From Candidatus Aenigmatarchaeota archaeon (GTDB taxonomy: Archaea > Aenigmatarchaeota > Aenigmatarchaeia > CG10238-14): a DNA stretch of 35,353 nucleotides. Positions 8,148 to 16,027 of this stretch are shown one piece after another. The stretch lies in NCBI GenBank assembly GCA_017610225.1, contig JAFCCM010000013.1:1-35353 (forward strand), in the 5' to 3' direction. The notes beneath the pieces are model-generated. The model was not told where the DNA came from. It did no database searches and saw nothing but the letters and a program-made list of their open reading frames with translations. The position numbers and the translations under genes are program-made. The first letter of the stretch is position 1. Every line of letters starts with the position of its first letter.

Positions 8148-9521
8148 TTAATTAACTTCTGCTACTCTGTTCTTTTGTCCAATATTCATGTCAAGGTCAA
8201 GAGCAAGATCTTTAGCTGCTTTAGCGCTTAAGAGATCCATAAATTGACTTACAGCATTACCGCCAGAAATATTACCTTCAGAACTACCCATCTGAATATT
8301 TGGTACCCATTTTTGTTTACCAAATTCTTTGGCGTATACCTCCTGAGCTGCTAACCAATATTTAGCTTTAAGTTCCAGAGCGCCATCAGCTGCCATAACA
8401 ACTTTCTTTCTATGAGCTTCACCATCTCCCCTAAGGATATTAGCTTTCTTTTCCTGAGCAGCAGCTTCAGCATCAAGAGTAGCTATATCACGAAACTTTT
8501 CAGCTTTAATGATTGCTTCTTGTTTAGCAATAAGCTCCATTTCTTTCTTTTTCTCTGCATTAATAACGGCAACCTCTTTATCTCTATTAGCTTTAACAAC
8601 AGCAACTATTTTTAACTGGAGCTCAGCATATTCAGCTTTTGCAACCTTTGCTTTGCCCTCAGCCTCAATAGTAAGCTTATCCTGCTCGGCTTCTTGAGCT
8701 TTTGCTTTAGCAGTTGCTACAGCCATTCTTGCTTTCTGCTGTTCACCAATCTGTTTCTTAACCTTATCTTCATAACGAAATGTTTTGACTTCAAAGTTCT
8801 TAATGCCGATTCCGCTACCTGCAAGGGGATTGAATTGATATACGGGCATGCCATCAACTTCTTTGATAATGGTAACTTCTTTCCAGATCATTTCACCAGA
8901 AACCAAATCTTTAACCTGTTTGGTTGTGGTAGTTGTTGCATATAAACCATTAGCAATCTGGTCACGAGTCCATCTAATAAACTGACTACGTCTAGTCATA
9001 TAAGATTCAGTTGCACTCATGAGGTTAGCAGTATGACGTAAGACGTTTCTGATCGTAGGTTTAATAAGTTTACTTTCAAGATCAGAATATGTTTTATGTC
9101 CACGTTCAGTAACTAAATTAATTGCTTCTTCTGAAGATGTAGGCATAAGAATACGTGCAGTTCCAGAAATATTACAAATAGAGCCATCATTAAATCTTAC
9201 CTCAATAGATGTATCTGTATTAATATCACTTTTAACATCTTTACCATATGTAAAGAAAAAGGTTTGTGCTTTCGGCCATACATCAATATCACCAAAAAGC
9301 TGAGTCCAAATACCAGGTGTCATTTTAGCACTCATTGTACCAGAAATAGCCGCTTGTTTAATCTGATAAGTACCTTTATCAACAGTCTCAATAAGTGACT
9401 GAGAAAAGATAAGGCCAACGATTATAATAAATACAAACACACCAATTGCGCTCACTTTTTTCATAGACAATCCAAATAAAGTATTACTTGAACTTTTTTC
9501 TTCCTCATCCCAATTACTCAT
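8148..9521 (-). CDS. SPFH/flotillin/prohibitin-like membrane protein
   Basis: The protein has a transmembrane helix near residues 22-40, then an SPFH-like domain (about 45-260), then a long Ala/Glu/Lys-rich helix (about 260-370) with the repeated AKAKAQEAEQ-type pattern of flotillins. Such proteins oligomerise on membranes as large rings or microdomain scaffolds. I chose ATG 9521, which has GGAG 9 bases upstream, giving 457 residues; an in-frame ATG 16 codons earlier (9569) lacks a good ribosome site and would add a non-conserved tail. Codon use is unlike the more AT-rich neighbours, which hints at high expression or a different origin. By inference it may remodel or protect the infected-cell membrane; which flotillin subgroup it belongs to is not clear. 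Confidence 0.85.
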   Translation of the reverse strand: MSNWDEEEKSSSNTLFGLSMKKVSAIGVFVFIIIVGLIFSQSLIETVDKGTYQIKQAAISGTMSAKMTPGIWTQLFGDIDVWPKAQTFFFTYGKDVKSDINTDTSIEVRFNDGSICNISGTARILMPTSSEEAINLVTERGHKTYSDLESKLIKPTIRNVLRHTANLMSATESYMTRRSQFIRWTRDQIANGLYATTTTTKQVKDLVSGEMIWKEVTIIKEVDGMPVYQFNPLAGSGIGIKNFEVKTFRYEDKVKKQIGEQQKARMAVATAKAKAQEAEQDKLTIEAEGKAKVAKAEYAELQLKIVAVVKANRDKEVAVINAEKKKEMELIAKQEAIIKAEKFRDIATLDAEAAAQEKKANILRGDGEAHRKKVVMAADGALELKAKYWLAAQEVYAKEFGKQKWVPNIQMGSSEGNISGGNAVSQFMDLLSAKAAKDLALDLDMNIGQKNRVAEVN

Positions 9522-9594
9522 AGTAATTTCTCCATTTCTAAAATTTAAATTATTTTTACAGTAATACAAGTTTTATACTTACATTAATGTTTCA

Positions 9595-9960
9595 CTAGTA
9601 ACCTCCTTGTCCCATGATGACTTTAACCCCATCAGGTAATTTTAAATCATTTAATCCTTGGCGACATAATAAAGTTTCTAAAGGATCATCATAATCTTCG
9701 TCAGAACAATATAAAAAGTATACTATATTTCCTTCTTTAATTAATTTCTGGCATTCTATGTATTGTTCATCTTCTTCATCATCATATCTGTCTTCAACCC
9801 AGAATTTTTTCAACTCTTCTAATGTTAAAATTTTCTTTTCAATATACTTATTTAAGTCAACTTCAATTGTCATAGGAACTTTTAATAAACCTTCTTTAAA
9901 AGCTGTTATAATAAAAGAAGTGCTCGAACTATTAGTAATAAAATCAAGTTTTTTCTTCAT
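9595..9960 (-). CDS. Tagged small protein 1 (MKKKLDFITNSSSTSF N-terminus)
   Basis: The 121-residue acidic protein has unknown function. Residues 1-16 match the tag consensus MKxKxDF[IV]TNSSSx[SAG][FY] shared by six proteins here; the rest does not visibly resemble the others. The body is very acidic (runs of Asp/Glu at about 60-70) and ends in a Gly-rich GQGGY. There is no hydrophobic signal segment, so the tag is not a Sec signal. The stop is TAG followed at once by TGA. It is separated from the other tagged genes by a methyltransferase and a small membrane protein. Confidence 0.75.
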   Translation of the reverse strand: MKKKLDFITNSSSTSFIITAFKEGLLKVPMTIEVDLNKYIEKKILTLEELKKFWVEDRYDDEEDEQYIECQKLIKEGNIVYFLYCSDEDYDDPLETLLCRQGLNDLKLPDGVKVIMGQGGY

Positions 9961-10029
9961 AATAAATCCTTACAAATTCTAATATTATGTATATTAATAT
10001 ATATATAATATAACATTTTTTAAATGTAT
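9961..10029 (-). promoter_or_regulatory. AT-only spacer, possible promoter for the 9960 gene
   Basis: The 69-base spacer between the methyltransferase stop and the ribosome site of the first tagged gene is almost all A and T, including TATATTATATATATATTAAT on the minus strand. Such blocks could serve the phage RNA polymerase, but I see no matching element that proves it. Confidence 0.25.
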
Positions 10030-10635
10030 TTATTTTAATCTTTCAAGTATTGCTCGAATATAAATATCTCTTCCATCAAATGCATAATCTGAATCCATTG
10101 AAACAACTTTAAATCTTTCTTCCAATCCAAAGAAATATTTAAGTCTTTGCGGAGTCCATACAGAAGCATGAGGCATTGATGGTTCATTAAGAAGTTCATA
10201 AGTCAAAAGAGTATCATGTTTTTCCCATTCAGAATGTTCTATTGTTTCATCAATTTTTTCATTTAAAATTATATCAGCAAGAGTTTCATAATTAGGAACA
10301 ATTATATCAAGAGTTCCACCAACTTTCATTGCTGTTGATAATAGATAAATAAATCCTTGAACATCTGGTTTAGTTATATGTTCAAGAAATCTATAACATG
10401 ATATGAAATCAAATTGATATTTATAATTTCCCAAAAATTCAAATACATCAATATTGGTATATACAATTTCTTGACTTGGTAATTCTTTTGCCCATTTTTC
10501 ATGATTCTGTTCAATTGCTTCAGGTGGATTTACTAACCAATACATTTTATCCAATTGTACCAATAGATTTTTTTTATCTTCTTCATAATCAATTGGAAGT
10601 ATTTTACCTGCTGCTATATTCAAATAACTTTTCAT
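10030..10635 (-). CDS. Putative SAM-dependent methyltransferase (class I)
   Basis: The 201-residue protein has a motif I-like YLNIAAGKILPI at the N-terminus, FDFISCYRFLEHI (motif IV-like, with the LEH signature of small-molecule and lipid/glycan methyltransferases) near residues 76-88, and GGTLDIIVPNYETL near 106-119. These fit the Rossmann fold of a class I methyltransferase. The usual GxGxG is degraded to AAGK, so cofactor binding should be confirmed. The substrate is unknown. It sits between tagged protein genes, so a role in modifying their products is possible but unproven. Confidence 0.65.
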   Translation of the reverse strand: MKSYLNIAAGKILPIDYEEDKKNLLVQLDKMYWLVNPPEAIEQNHEKWAKELPSQEIVYTNIDVFEFLGNYKYQFDFISCYRFLEHITKPDVQGFIYLLSTAMKVGGTLDIIVPNYETLADIILNEKIDETIEHSEWEKHDTLLTYELLNEPSMPHASVWTPQRLKYFFGLEERFKVVSMDSDYAFDGRDIYIRAILERLK

Positions 10636-10638
10636 TTA

Positions 10639-10806
10639 TTAATCCTTTTTATTAAATTTATCATAAATTTCTTTTGGCCAAGATGCTGAATCTCTAATTA
10701 GTTTAATTGCTTTTTCTGCAACTTTACCAGTATCATCTTTAGCAATTTTTACTCCTAATCCTATAGTAAAATATATTGATACTAAGGTCACTAATCCTGT
10801 AAACAT
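10639..10806 (-). CDS. Small single-span membrane protein (55 residues)
   Basis: The ATG at 10806 is preceded by AGGAGA 7 bases upstream, and the frame closes with TAA at 10639. The N-terminal 20 residues (MFTGLVTLVSIYFTIGLGVK) are hydrophobic, and the remainder is charged. It sits snugly between the methyltransferase and tagged protein 2, leaving about 11 bases on the tagged-gene side and 3 on the other. Function unknown. Confidence 0.65.
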   Translation of the reverse strand: MFTGLVTLVSIYFTIGLGVKIAKDDTGKVAEKAIKLIRDSASWPKEIYDKFNKKD

Positions 10807-10817
10807 AACATTCTCCT

Positions 10818-11276
10818 TTAATTATCCATCCAACATTCTTCAATTCGAGAAAGTTCATCAGGATTAATATTCATACCTATTAATTTAAACTTATCACAAA
10901 TTTCTTGTTTAAATTCTTTTAATGTTTGATCTTCTTTTATACTAAAAGGAGATTTACCAATCATAACTACATCTTCATCAAGTATATTTTGGAGTTCCAA
11001 TCCATCTAAACAACCTTCAACTAACCATACAAAGTCATCATTAATAAATTCTTCATATTCTTTCTCTAATTTTTCTTTGCTATCTTTAGATGGTACTGTC
11101 ATAAAAGCACCTTGTCTCATAGCTTTTTTATGTTTCTTTTTATCTTCCTTTTGTTTATAAATTTTAAATATATTCTGCCCATACTTTTCTTTTAATGTAT
11201 CTGTATCAATACTGACCCCCCAAGCAACAAAACTACAACTGCTTGAGTTTGTAATAAAATCTAATTTTCTTTTCAT
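10818..11276 (-). CDS. Tagged small protein 2 (MKRKLDFITNSSSCSF N-terminus)
   Basis: The 152-residue protein carries the shared tag, with Cys at position 14, then a region unlike the other members: a Lys-rich patch (residues 40-55), an acidic central part, and a C-terminal stretch with EDVVMIGKSPFSIKED. No catalytic motif was recognised. It is co-directional and closely packed with its neighbours. It may be a tagged cargo, or it may be a nucleic-acid-binding or host-takeover factor. Confidence 0.75.
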   Translation of the reverse strand: MKRKLDFITNSSSCSFVAWGVSIDTDTLKEKYGQNIFKIYKQKEDKKKHKKAMRQGAFMTVPSKDSKEKLEKEYEEFINDDFVWLVEGCLDGLELQNILDEDVVMIGKSPFSIKEDQTLKEFKQEICDKFKLIGMNINPDELSRIEECWMDN

Positions 11277-11283
11277 AAATTAC

Positions 11284-11661
11284 CTATAATCTTATTTTTG
11301 ATTCAGCTAATTGCTTTTTACCATAATCACTAACATTAGCTGAATCTATTAATATTTCAATATAATCATTATCTAAAACAAAATCTGTTTCAAATAAGTG
11401 AGCAGTTATTTGTGGACAAAATATCATTCTACTTTTAATACCAGAAATCATAGCTGCATCTACACTTAATCCAACTGCTTTTACTGCTTCTTTTTTTGAA
11501 GTTTTAAAGAGTTTATTATTAACCATATTCATTGCTAAATCAGCACTTTCTCTTTCATTGGTTGTCCATCTATAAGTAAAATCTTTTTTAAGAACAGGTT
11601 TCATATCTTCACCTTGAGATAGCTCAACACCAAATAAAGTATAGTATTTAAACTCATCCAT
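11284..11661 (-). CDS. Unknown protein between tagged genes
   Basis: The 125-residue protein lacks the tag. It starts MDEFKYYTLFGVEL and contains an aromatic, mixed-charge N-terminal part and a C-terminal helix-rich part (ILIDSANVSDYGKKQL). No domain was recognised. It lies 7 bases downstream-side of tagged protein 2 and 30 bases from tagged protein 3, in the same operon-like run. Confidence 0.7.
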   Translation of the reverse strand: MDEFKYYTLFGVELSQGEDMKPVLKKDFTYRWTTNERESADLAMNMVNNKLFKTSKKEAVKAVGLSVDAAMISGIKSRMIFCPQITAHLFETDFVLDNDYIEILIDSANVSDYGKKQLAESKIRL

Positions 11662-11691
11662 TTATATGTTCCTCCATATCAAAATAAATTC

Positions 11692-12255
11692 TTAATGCTG
11701 GGTTTCAATCATAACCATAAAATCTTTTTGATTAAGATTGATACTTCTACCTGAATAGTCCATAGTCATTCCTATTCTACCACCTTGAATCATACCATCA
11801 TTGTCACCAAAAGAAACTTCAACATAATGATCAAGCTTATTATGTATTGCTTTCTTAATTTTAATGATTTTTTCTTTTGATTCTTTTATATATTCTTTTG
11901 TATACTCAGATGATTTCCAATGAATGTTTTCTTCCGAGTCTCCCTTTAATTCGTCTATAAGAGTTTTTTCAAATTCTTTTAATTCACCTTCATACCTTTC
12001 AAGAAGATCAGTTAGTTTGAGAGGTCCAGGTAAATACCATGGGTCTTCTCTAGTTGATGATAGAATGGGATCCAATTCTCTAATAATATCCCATACATCT
12101 ATATAATCTTCACCGCCACCATATTCATTATATAATTTAAATTTATCTTCATACTTAACCATCTGCCTAAAGAGATCAGTTCTTTTATCTCCTTTGAATA
12201 GAAAAACAAATCCTGTACTAGAACTATTAGTTACAAAATCGTGTTTAATTTTCAT
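11692..12255 (-). CDS. Tagged small protein 3 (MKIKHDFVTNSSSTGF N-terminus)
   Basis: The 187-residue protein is the longest of the six. After the tag it has an acidic, aromatic body with YGGGEDYIDVWDIIREL near residues 44-61 and a charged helical segment (about 95-140). The C-terminal part with GDNDGMIQGGRIGMTMDYSG is more compact. Its stop and the start of tagged protein 4 abut, with one base between, which suggests coupled translation. Function unknown. Confidence 0.75.
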   Translation of the reverse strand: MKIKHDFVTNSSSTGFVFLFKGDKRTDLFRQMVKYEDKFKLYNEYGGGEDYIDVWDIIRELDPILSSTREDPWYLPGPLKLTDLLERYEGELKEFEKTLIDELKGDSEENIHWKSSEYTKEYIKESKEKIIKIKKAIHNKLDHYVEVSFGDNDGMIQGGRIGMTMDYSGRSINLNQKDFMVMIETQH

Positions 12256-12630
12256 TTAACACATCCTTATGCTAGTAATAATTTTAATATTTTCCTTTTC
12301 AAACTCATTAAGAATTTTATCTTCAAACAACTCCTTAATAGAATTTTCAATAGGAAATTTATATGGATCAACCTGATCTATATCATGACTAATACCAATA
12401 TAAATATGATCTGATTTAAGACCCTGTTCTTCTAAATCTCCATATTGTATATCTAATACTTGATCTCCAATATCCTCCATTATTTCAATTGGACTATCAC
12501 CCACTTGGGTATTAATATTATATAGATTAGCAATTCTCATTGCATTTTCTACTGTCTGTTCTAATTTCCAACCAATAAATACAAATGCACATGAGCTGGA
12601 ATTAGTTACAAAATCTAATTTTCTTTTCAT
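12256..12630 (-). CDS. Tagged small protein 4 (MKRKLDFVTNSSSCAF N-terminus)
   Basis: The 124-residue acidic protein starts with the tag (Cys at position 14) and then has no recognised domain. It contains a pattern of Ile/Val strands and Asp/Glu turns (VDPYKFPIENSIKELF). It directly adjoins tagged protein 3 and lies about 10 bases from tagged protein 5. Confidence 0.75.
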   Translation of the reverse strand: MKRKLDFVTNSSSCAFVFIGWKLEQTVENAMRIANLYNINTQVGDSPIEIMEDIGDQVLDIQYGDLEEQGLKSDHIYIGISHDIDQVDPYKFPIENSIKELFEDKILNEFEKENIKIITSIRMC

Positions 12631-12639
12631 CTTCTCCTC

Positions 12640-12993
12640 CTAATAATCATCATCAACCTTAAATGAAGAAACCACAAACCCCCAATCAGGATCTTTAATA
12701 TATGAATTAGACATTAATTCTTTCATATAATCCGGAACATCTTCTTCTCCATTATGCATACTAACCCATTCATTTACTGTAAATAGATTTGGACCAACAT
12801 CCACTTGAACTTCATCAATATTAGTTCCATCCCAATAACGTAAACCATTTGGATTTCTTTCTTTATAACTAATCATGAATTTATTAAATAATTCAGTAAA
12901 CTCATCTAACCCCATAGTTCCATCATGTGGTCTTAATGTTAATATAAATGATGCTGATGAACTATTTGTTACAAAATCTCCCTTTACTTTCAT
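12640..12993 (-). CDS. Tagged small protein 5 (MKVKGDFVTNSSSASF N-terminus)
   Basis: The annotated start is ATG 12993: GAGG lies 9 bases upstream and the product then begins exactly with the family tag. An in-frame ATG at 13002 would abut the ribosome site. The 117-residue body is acidic with an N-terminal strand-rich region (FILTLRPHDGTMG) and an Asp-rich C-terminus. The stop is TAG. Its start lies inside the end of tagged protein 6 (32-base overlap), so translation is likely coupled. Confidence 0.75.
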   Translation of the reverse strand: MKVKGDFVTNSSSASFILTLRPHDGTMGLDEFTELFNKFMISYKERNPNGLRYWDGTNIDEVQVDVGPNLFTVNEWVSMHNGEEDVPDYMKELMSNSYIKDPDWGFVVSSFKVDDDY

Positions 12994-13375
12994 TATCATC
13001 ATCCTCTATTTTTTTAATTTTATTTTTGTATGATTGACAATTTATATTAATCATAAAACTGTCATCATTTTCTCCACCTTGTTCTATAAATTGTATCATA
13101 AAATCATTCTTACTATAAATATCTGAAAGTACTTCATATGGCTCAAATGGATATGCATTAGTTTCACCATGTTTAAGTAATGCAGAATGATTATATAATA
13201 TTTCATATATAAATTCATCTTTACTATATTCTTTAGCTATCCATTCTTTAGATAAGTGTTTATCTACCATATCTTGGTTTTCTTCAATAGCTTTTTTAAT
13301 ATCAAAATTATCTGGAATATAAACCAAATAACTACATGACGAACTATTTGTTATAAAATCTTTTTTAAGTTTCAT
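12962..13375 (-). CDS. Tagged small protein 6 (MKLKKDFITNSSSCSY N-terminus)
   Basis: The 137-residue acidic protein is the first tagged gene in transcription order. After the tag it has SYLVYIPDNFD, then charged helices and an acidic C-terminus. Its gene starts 2 bases after the C-terminal half of the split radical SAM enzyme stops, with AGGA upstream. This places the tag family immediately downstream of that enzyme in the same run. Confidence 0.75.
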   Translation of the reverse strand: MKLKKDFITNSSSCSYLVYIPDNFDIKKAIEENQDMVDKHLSKEWIAKEYSKDEFIYEILYNHSALLKHGETNAYPFEPYEVLSDIYSKNDFMIQFIEQGGENDDSFMININCQSYKNKIKKIEDDDNESKGRFCNK

Positions 13376-13376
13376 A

Positions 13377-14048
13377 TTAAAATCCTTGTACTGTATATGG
13401 ACAACAAGCTTTCTCTTTTGCTAAAATATATCTAAAATCATTAAAAGGTTTAGCTTTTTTCCACACTTCTTGAAGATTACCTTTTGAAATATCAGTACCA
13501 TATTTATCATGATTACCAAATGAACATGGAACTAATCTTTCATCAGGAGTTATATAACAAGACATTCTTCCACCCTCACAAGTATCAGCATACATTTCTT
13601 CTAATTTAGTTAACTCTCTTGTTTGAGCAACCTTATTAATTAAACAACTATCCATACCAATTTTAAATTTAGAATCAGGTCTCTTAATTAATTCAGCAAA
13701 GATTCTTAATTGATTTTTTGTTGGTGACCAATCTAAATCTTTTCCACGACCAGCAGGTTTAAATAATAGAAATACTACTGCATTTAATTTATTTAAATCA
13801 ACCATACCTTCCCAAATATCATCACCTTGTATTAACCTACATGCTAATTCAGCACTTAATTTAGAAAAGATAAAATGAATATTAGTTTTTATTTCTTTAC
13901 CCATTAGTCTGTTTAAAGCATTAAATGTAAATTTATTTTTAAAAATGGGTTTAGATTCATAATAGTTTTTATATTCATATTCATTAGTTTCTTTTTCATT
14001 TTCAGGAATTATTTCCCATTCTTCATTATTAATTTCAATAGTTTTCAT
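13377..14048 (-). CDS. Radical SAM enzyme, C-terminal piece with SPASM-like domain
   Basis: The 223-residue product continues a radical SAM fold: from about residue 39 it reads FTFNALNRLMGKEIKTNIHF, the typical later strand/helix of the barrel. Near residues 157-176 CEGGRMSCYITPDERLVPCS matches the SPASM pattern for an auxiliary iron-sulfur cluster, with further Cys at 135 and 215-216. The first ~35 residues look like added or junction sequence. The start codon overlaps the stop of the HNH gene (TAATG), so translation is probably re-initiated from it. The piece lacks its own SAM-binding CxxxCxxC, which is encoded by the N-terminal piece at 14773-15306. The two may assemble. Substrate unknown; SPASM enzymes often modify peptides. 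Confidence 0.7.
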   Translation of the reverse strand: MKTIEINNEEWEIIPENEKETNEYEYKNYYESKPIFKNKFTFNALNRLMGKEIKTNIHFIFSKLSAELACRLIQGDDIWEGMVDLNKLNAVVFLLFKPAGRGKDLDWSPTKNQLRIFAELIKRPDSKFKIGMDSCLINKVAQTRELTKLEEMYADTCEGGRMSCYITPDERLVPCSFGNHDKYGTDISKGNLQEVWKKAKPFNDFRYILAKEKACCPYTVQGF

Positions 14049-14767
14049 TATTTATTATCCTTTATAAATCTTTTTCTATAATTATCAATTTTACAATGAC
14101 ATTCTATACATAATGTAATACCAATATCTATTATATGTAAATCTAAATAAGTTTGAATAATTTCTTTAAAATTATCATTAGTCCATAAATCATAACTATC
14201 ATAATTTAGATTATTTTTAAAAACAGACTCATTAAATATTTCTCGATGTGGAGTTAAATGATGAACTTCTAATTTTTTATTAGAATTACATTTAGTACAT
14301 TTAAAACCATCTCTTTTTAATATTGGAAATTTCCAATGAGTATATAATAATCCAGATAATTGAAATTTAAATTCGTTCAGTGAAAGACCTCTTTCTTTAT
14401 TAATAGGTTTTCTATTTTTATAATTAGGCACACCTTTTTTAGATTTACTACATGAAATACCATTTTGTTTAACTCTTTCATCTATTTCTTTTGTTAAACC
14501 TTTATTCCAAGCAATATAATTATTATTTTGTTTAGTATGTTTCATAGTCAATGCATTTTGTTTAACTCTTTCATCTACTTCTTTATTCAAACCTTTATTC
14601 CAAGCAGATTTTCCTGTTGTTCTATTTTTAGGACATTGTTGATGATATTTACTACAACACCATTTACCATTTTTAAAAAGATAATGAGCAGGATTCCCAC
14701 AATAATAACATAAATTAGCTGTTTGTTCAATATAAATTCTATTTGTTAATACAGGATTTCTGCTCAT
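14048..14767 (-). CDS. HNH homing endonuclease inserted in a radical SAM gene
   Basis: The 239-residue protein has an N-terminal zinc-finger-like C-x2-C...C pattern (residues 19-45), two WNKGL...DERVKQN repeats like NUMOD3 DNA-binding motifs, and a C-terminal HNH domain: FKCTKCNSNKKLEVHHLTPH with a later LCIECHCKI providing the second Cys pair. It separates the two pieces of the radical SAM enzyme with only 5 bases on one side and a 3-base stop/start overlap (TAATG) on the other, so there is no room for a self-splicing intron. Phage HNH genes of this kind cut an unoccupied homologue and spread by repair. It resembles the HNH at 29779-30561 at its N-terminus. Confidence 0.85.
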   Translation of the reverse strand: MSRNPVLTNRIYIEQTANLCYYCGNPAHYLFKNGKWCCSKYHQQCPKNRTTGKSAWNKGLNKEVDERVKQNALTMKHTKQNNNYIAWNKGLTKEIDERVKQNGISCSKSKKGVPNYKNRKPINKERGLSLNEFKFQLSGLLYTHWKFPILKRDGFKCTKCNSNKKLEVHHLTPHREIFNESVFKNNLNYDSYDLWTNDNFKEIIQTYLDLHIIDIGITLCIECHCKIDNYRKRFIKDNK

Positions 14768-14772
14768 GATAA

Positions 14773-15306
14773 CTACCTTTTCTTTTTTCTAAGTTTTAAT
14801 TTTGTCTTTTGTTCTTGATAAGTTACTGATACAGCCACAGCTCCACAATATTTTTTTGATATTTCAATTGCTTCATCTGTTAATTTAATTCCACTAGTAG
14901 TATAGTTTGGAATAATATTATTATCAACAGCATATTTTAAGATTTCTTCAAAATACTCATGTTGATTTGGATCACCTCTTCCACCAAGAGCAATTTGATT
15001 AGAATAGTCTTTAGATTGGTCTACAATTAGTTTAAACCCTTCTAAGGACATGTTCTCTTCCCACTTATTACCTTGGTAACAAAATTTACAAGCGTTGTCA
15101 CAATGACCCATAATACCTACATCTAACATACTTGGATACTCAAGAGCAAATGGATCTTTATGTCCATTAATACCAGTTAAAACTTCTTCACCTGTTTTAG
15201 GATTAAATATAATTGCATACTTATCTGTTTCAACAAGTTTAACATTCTCAGGTCGATATTTAATAACATTTCCACAACTAGTTTTAATAACCTTTAATTT
15301 TTCCAT
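14773..15306 (-). CDS. Radical SAM enzyme, N-terminal piece
   Basis: The 177-residue product holds the cluster-binding motif C69xxxC73xxC76 in GHCDNACKFCYQGN, followed by the GGRGDPNQH SAM-contact motif near 103-111 and strands up to GAVAVSVTYQ, where the barrel is cut off. The last ~14 residues are Lys-rich and look like junction sequence. The remaining barrel strands and the SPASM domain are on the other side of the HNH gene at 13377-14048. A pre-existing single gene of about 400 codons was evidently interrupted. The gene starts inside the last codons of the membrane protein at 15294. It is not a QueE-type enzyme, whose motifs and size differ. Confidence 0.75.
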   Translation of the reverse strand: MEKLKVIKTSCGNVIKYRPENVKLVETDKYAIIFNPKTGEEVLTGINGHKDPFALEYPSMLDVGIMGHCDNACKFCYQGNKWEENMSLEGFKLIVDQSKDYSNQIALGGRGDPNQHEYFEEILKYAVDNNIIPNYTTSGIKLTDEAIEISKKYCGAVAVSVTYQEQKTKLKLRKKKR

Positions 15307-16019
15307 TCTGTTAATTTTTCTCCTATTTGAATTGCTTTACATTTAACTGAGATTTTGATCAAAAGTTCATAATCTCCCCATGTTAATAAACGTTCATCAA
15401 TTATTTGTTTATACATAAATATTGCTTCATCACATTTACGTATCTTATAAAAAATATCATCATACTTAGACTCTGGAATAATATCCTTCACATTGGATTT
15501 TTGTTGTTCATCAAAATCATTACTGATATATTTTAAGTCTTCTTCTTTTGGTATTGAAGATTTATCCTCAATAATTTTTTCTTCAGTTGGAATTAATTCT
15601 TGAGCTGTATAGTCTTTACCCCCTACAGATAGTGATAGCTTTCTATACCAATCTTCATCAAGTCTATCCCATCTGCATTTGATAGCTCTATTTTTATGAT
15701 CAGTATTCCAATTATTTTTATCTTCAATTGTTAAAGTAATATCATTATTAGTTTTAATAATATTAGCTATATCCATAAAAGGAGTAGAATTTTCTTTTGG
15801 AGCTATATCTCTTCTGCCTACAGCTTCTCTTATTGATATTAATTCTTTTTCATACCATTCTTTTTCAACAGCATCATACATAGTTTTTTCTTGTATTGTC
15901 ATTTTTTGAAACACTGCCGCTGTCGCTGCTTCACTTTCAATATATATAAGACCTCCAATTATAAAAGAAATTATTAGAACACAAATAGCTAAAATAAATG
16001 TTAGATGATAATTTTTCAT
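15294..16019 (-). CDS. Membrane-anchored protein of unknown function
   Basis: I chose ATG 16019, which has AGGA 6 bases upstream; an in-frame ATG at 16037 would lie within the previous gene. The 241-residue product has a hydrophobic segment of about residues 5-25 (LTFILAICVLIISFIIGGLI), which is an N-terminal anchor or signal, then a charged, mostly soluble region. Outside orientation is inferred. It overlaps the start of the radical SAM N-terminal piece by about 13 bases. No family was recognised. Confidence 0.7.
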   Translation of the reverse strand: MKNYHLTFILAICVLIISFIIGGLIYIESEAATAAVFQKMTIQEKTMYDAVEKEWYEKELISIREAVGRRDIAPKENSTPFMDIANIIKTNNDITLTIEDKNNWNTDHKNRAIKCRWDRLDEDWYRKLSLSVGGKDYTAQELIPTEEKIIEDKSSIPKEEDLKYISNDFDEQQKSNVKDIIPESKYDDIFYKIRKCDEAIFMYKQIIDERLLTWGDYELLIKISVKCKAIQIGEKLTEWKN

Positions 16020-16027
16020 TATTTTTC

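Noticed and set aside
14048..14772. A group I intron or intein splitting the radical SAM gene
   Set aside because: There are only 5 bases between the HNH gene and the upstream piece and a direct stop/start overlap at the other end, leaving no space for intron RNA, and the pieces have separate starts and stops rather than one frame.
14773..15306. QueE identity for the radical SAM piece, given FolE2 nearby
   Set aside because: The CxxxCxxC context, total length and SPASM cysteines on the other piece do not fit QueE.
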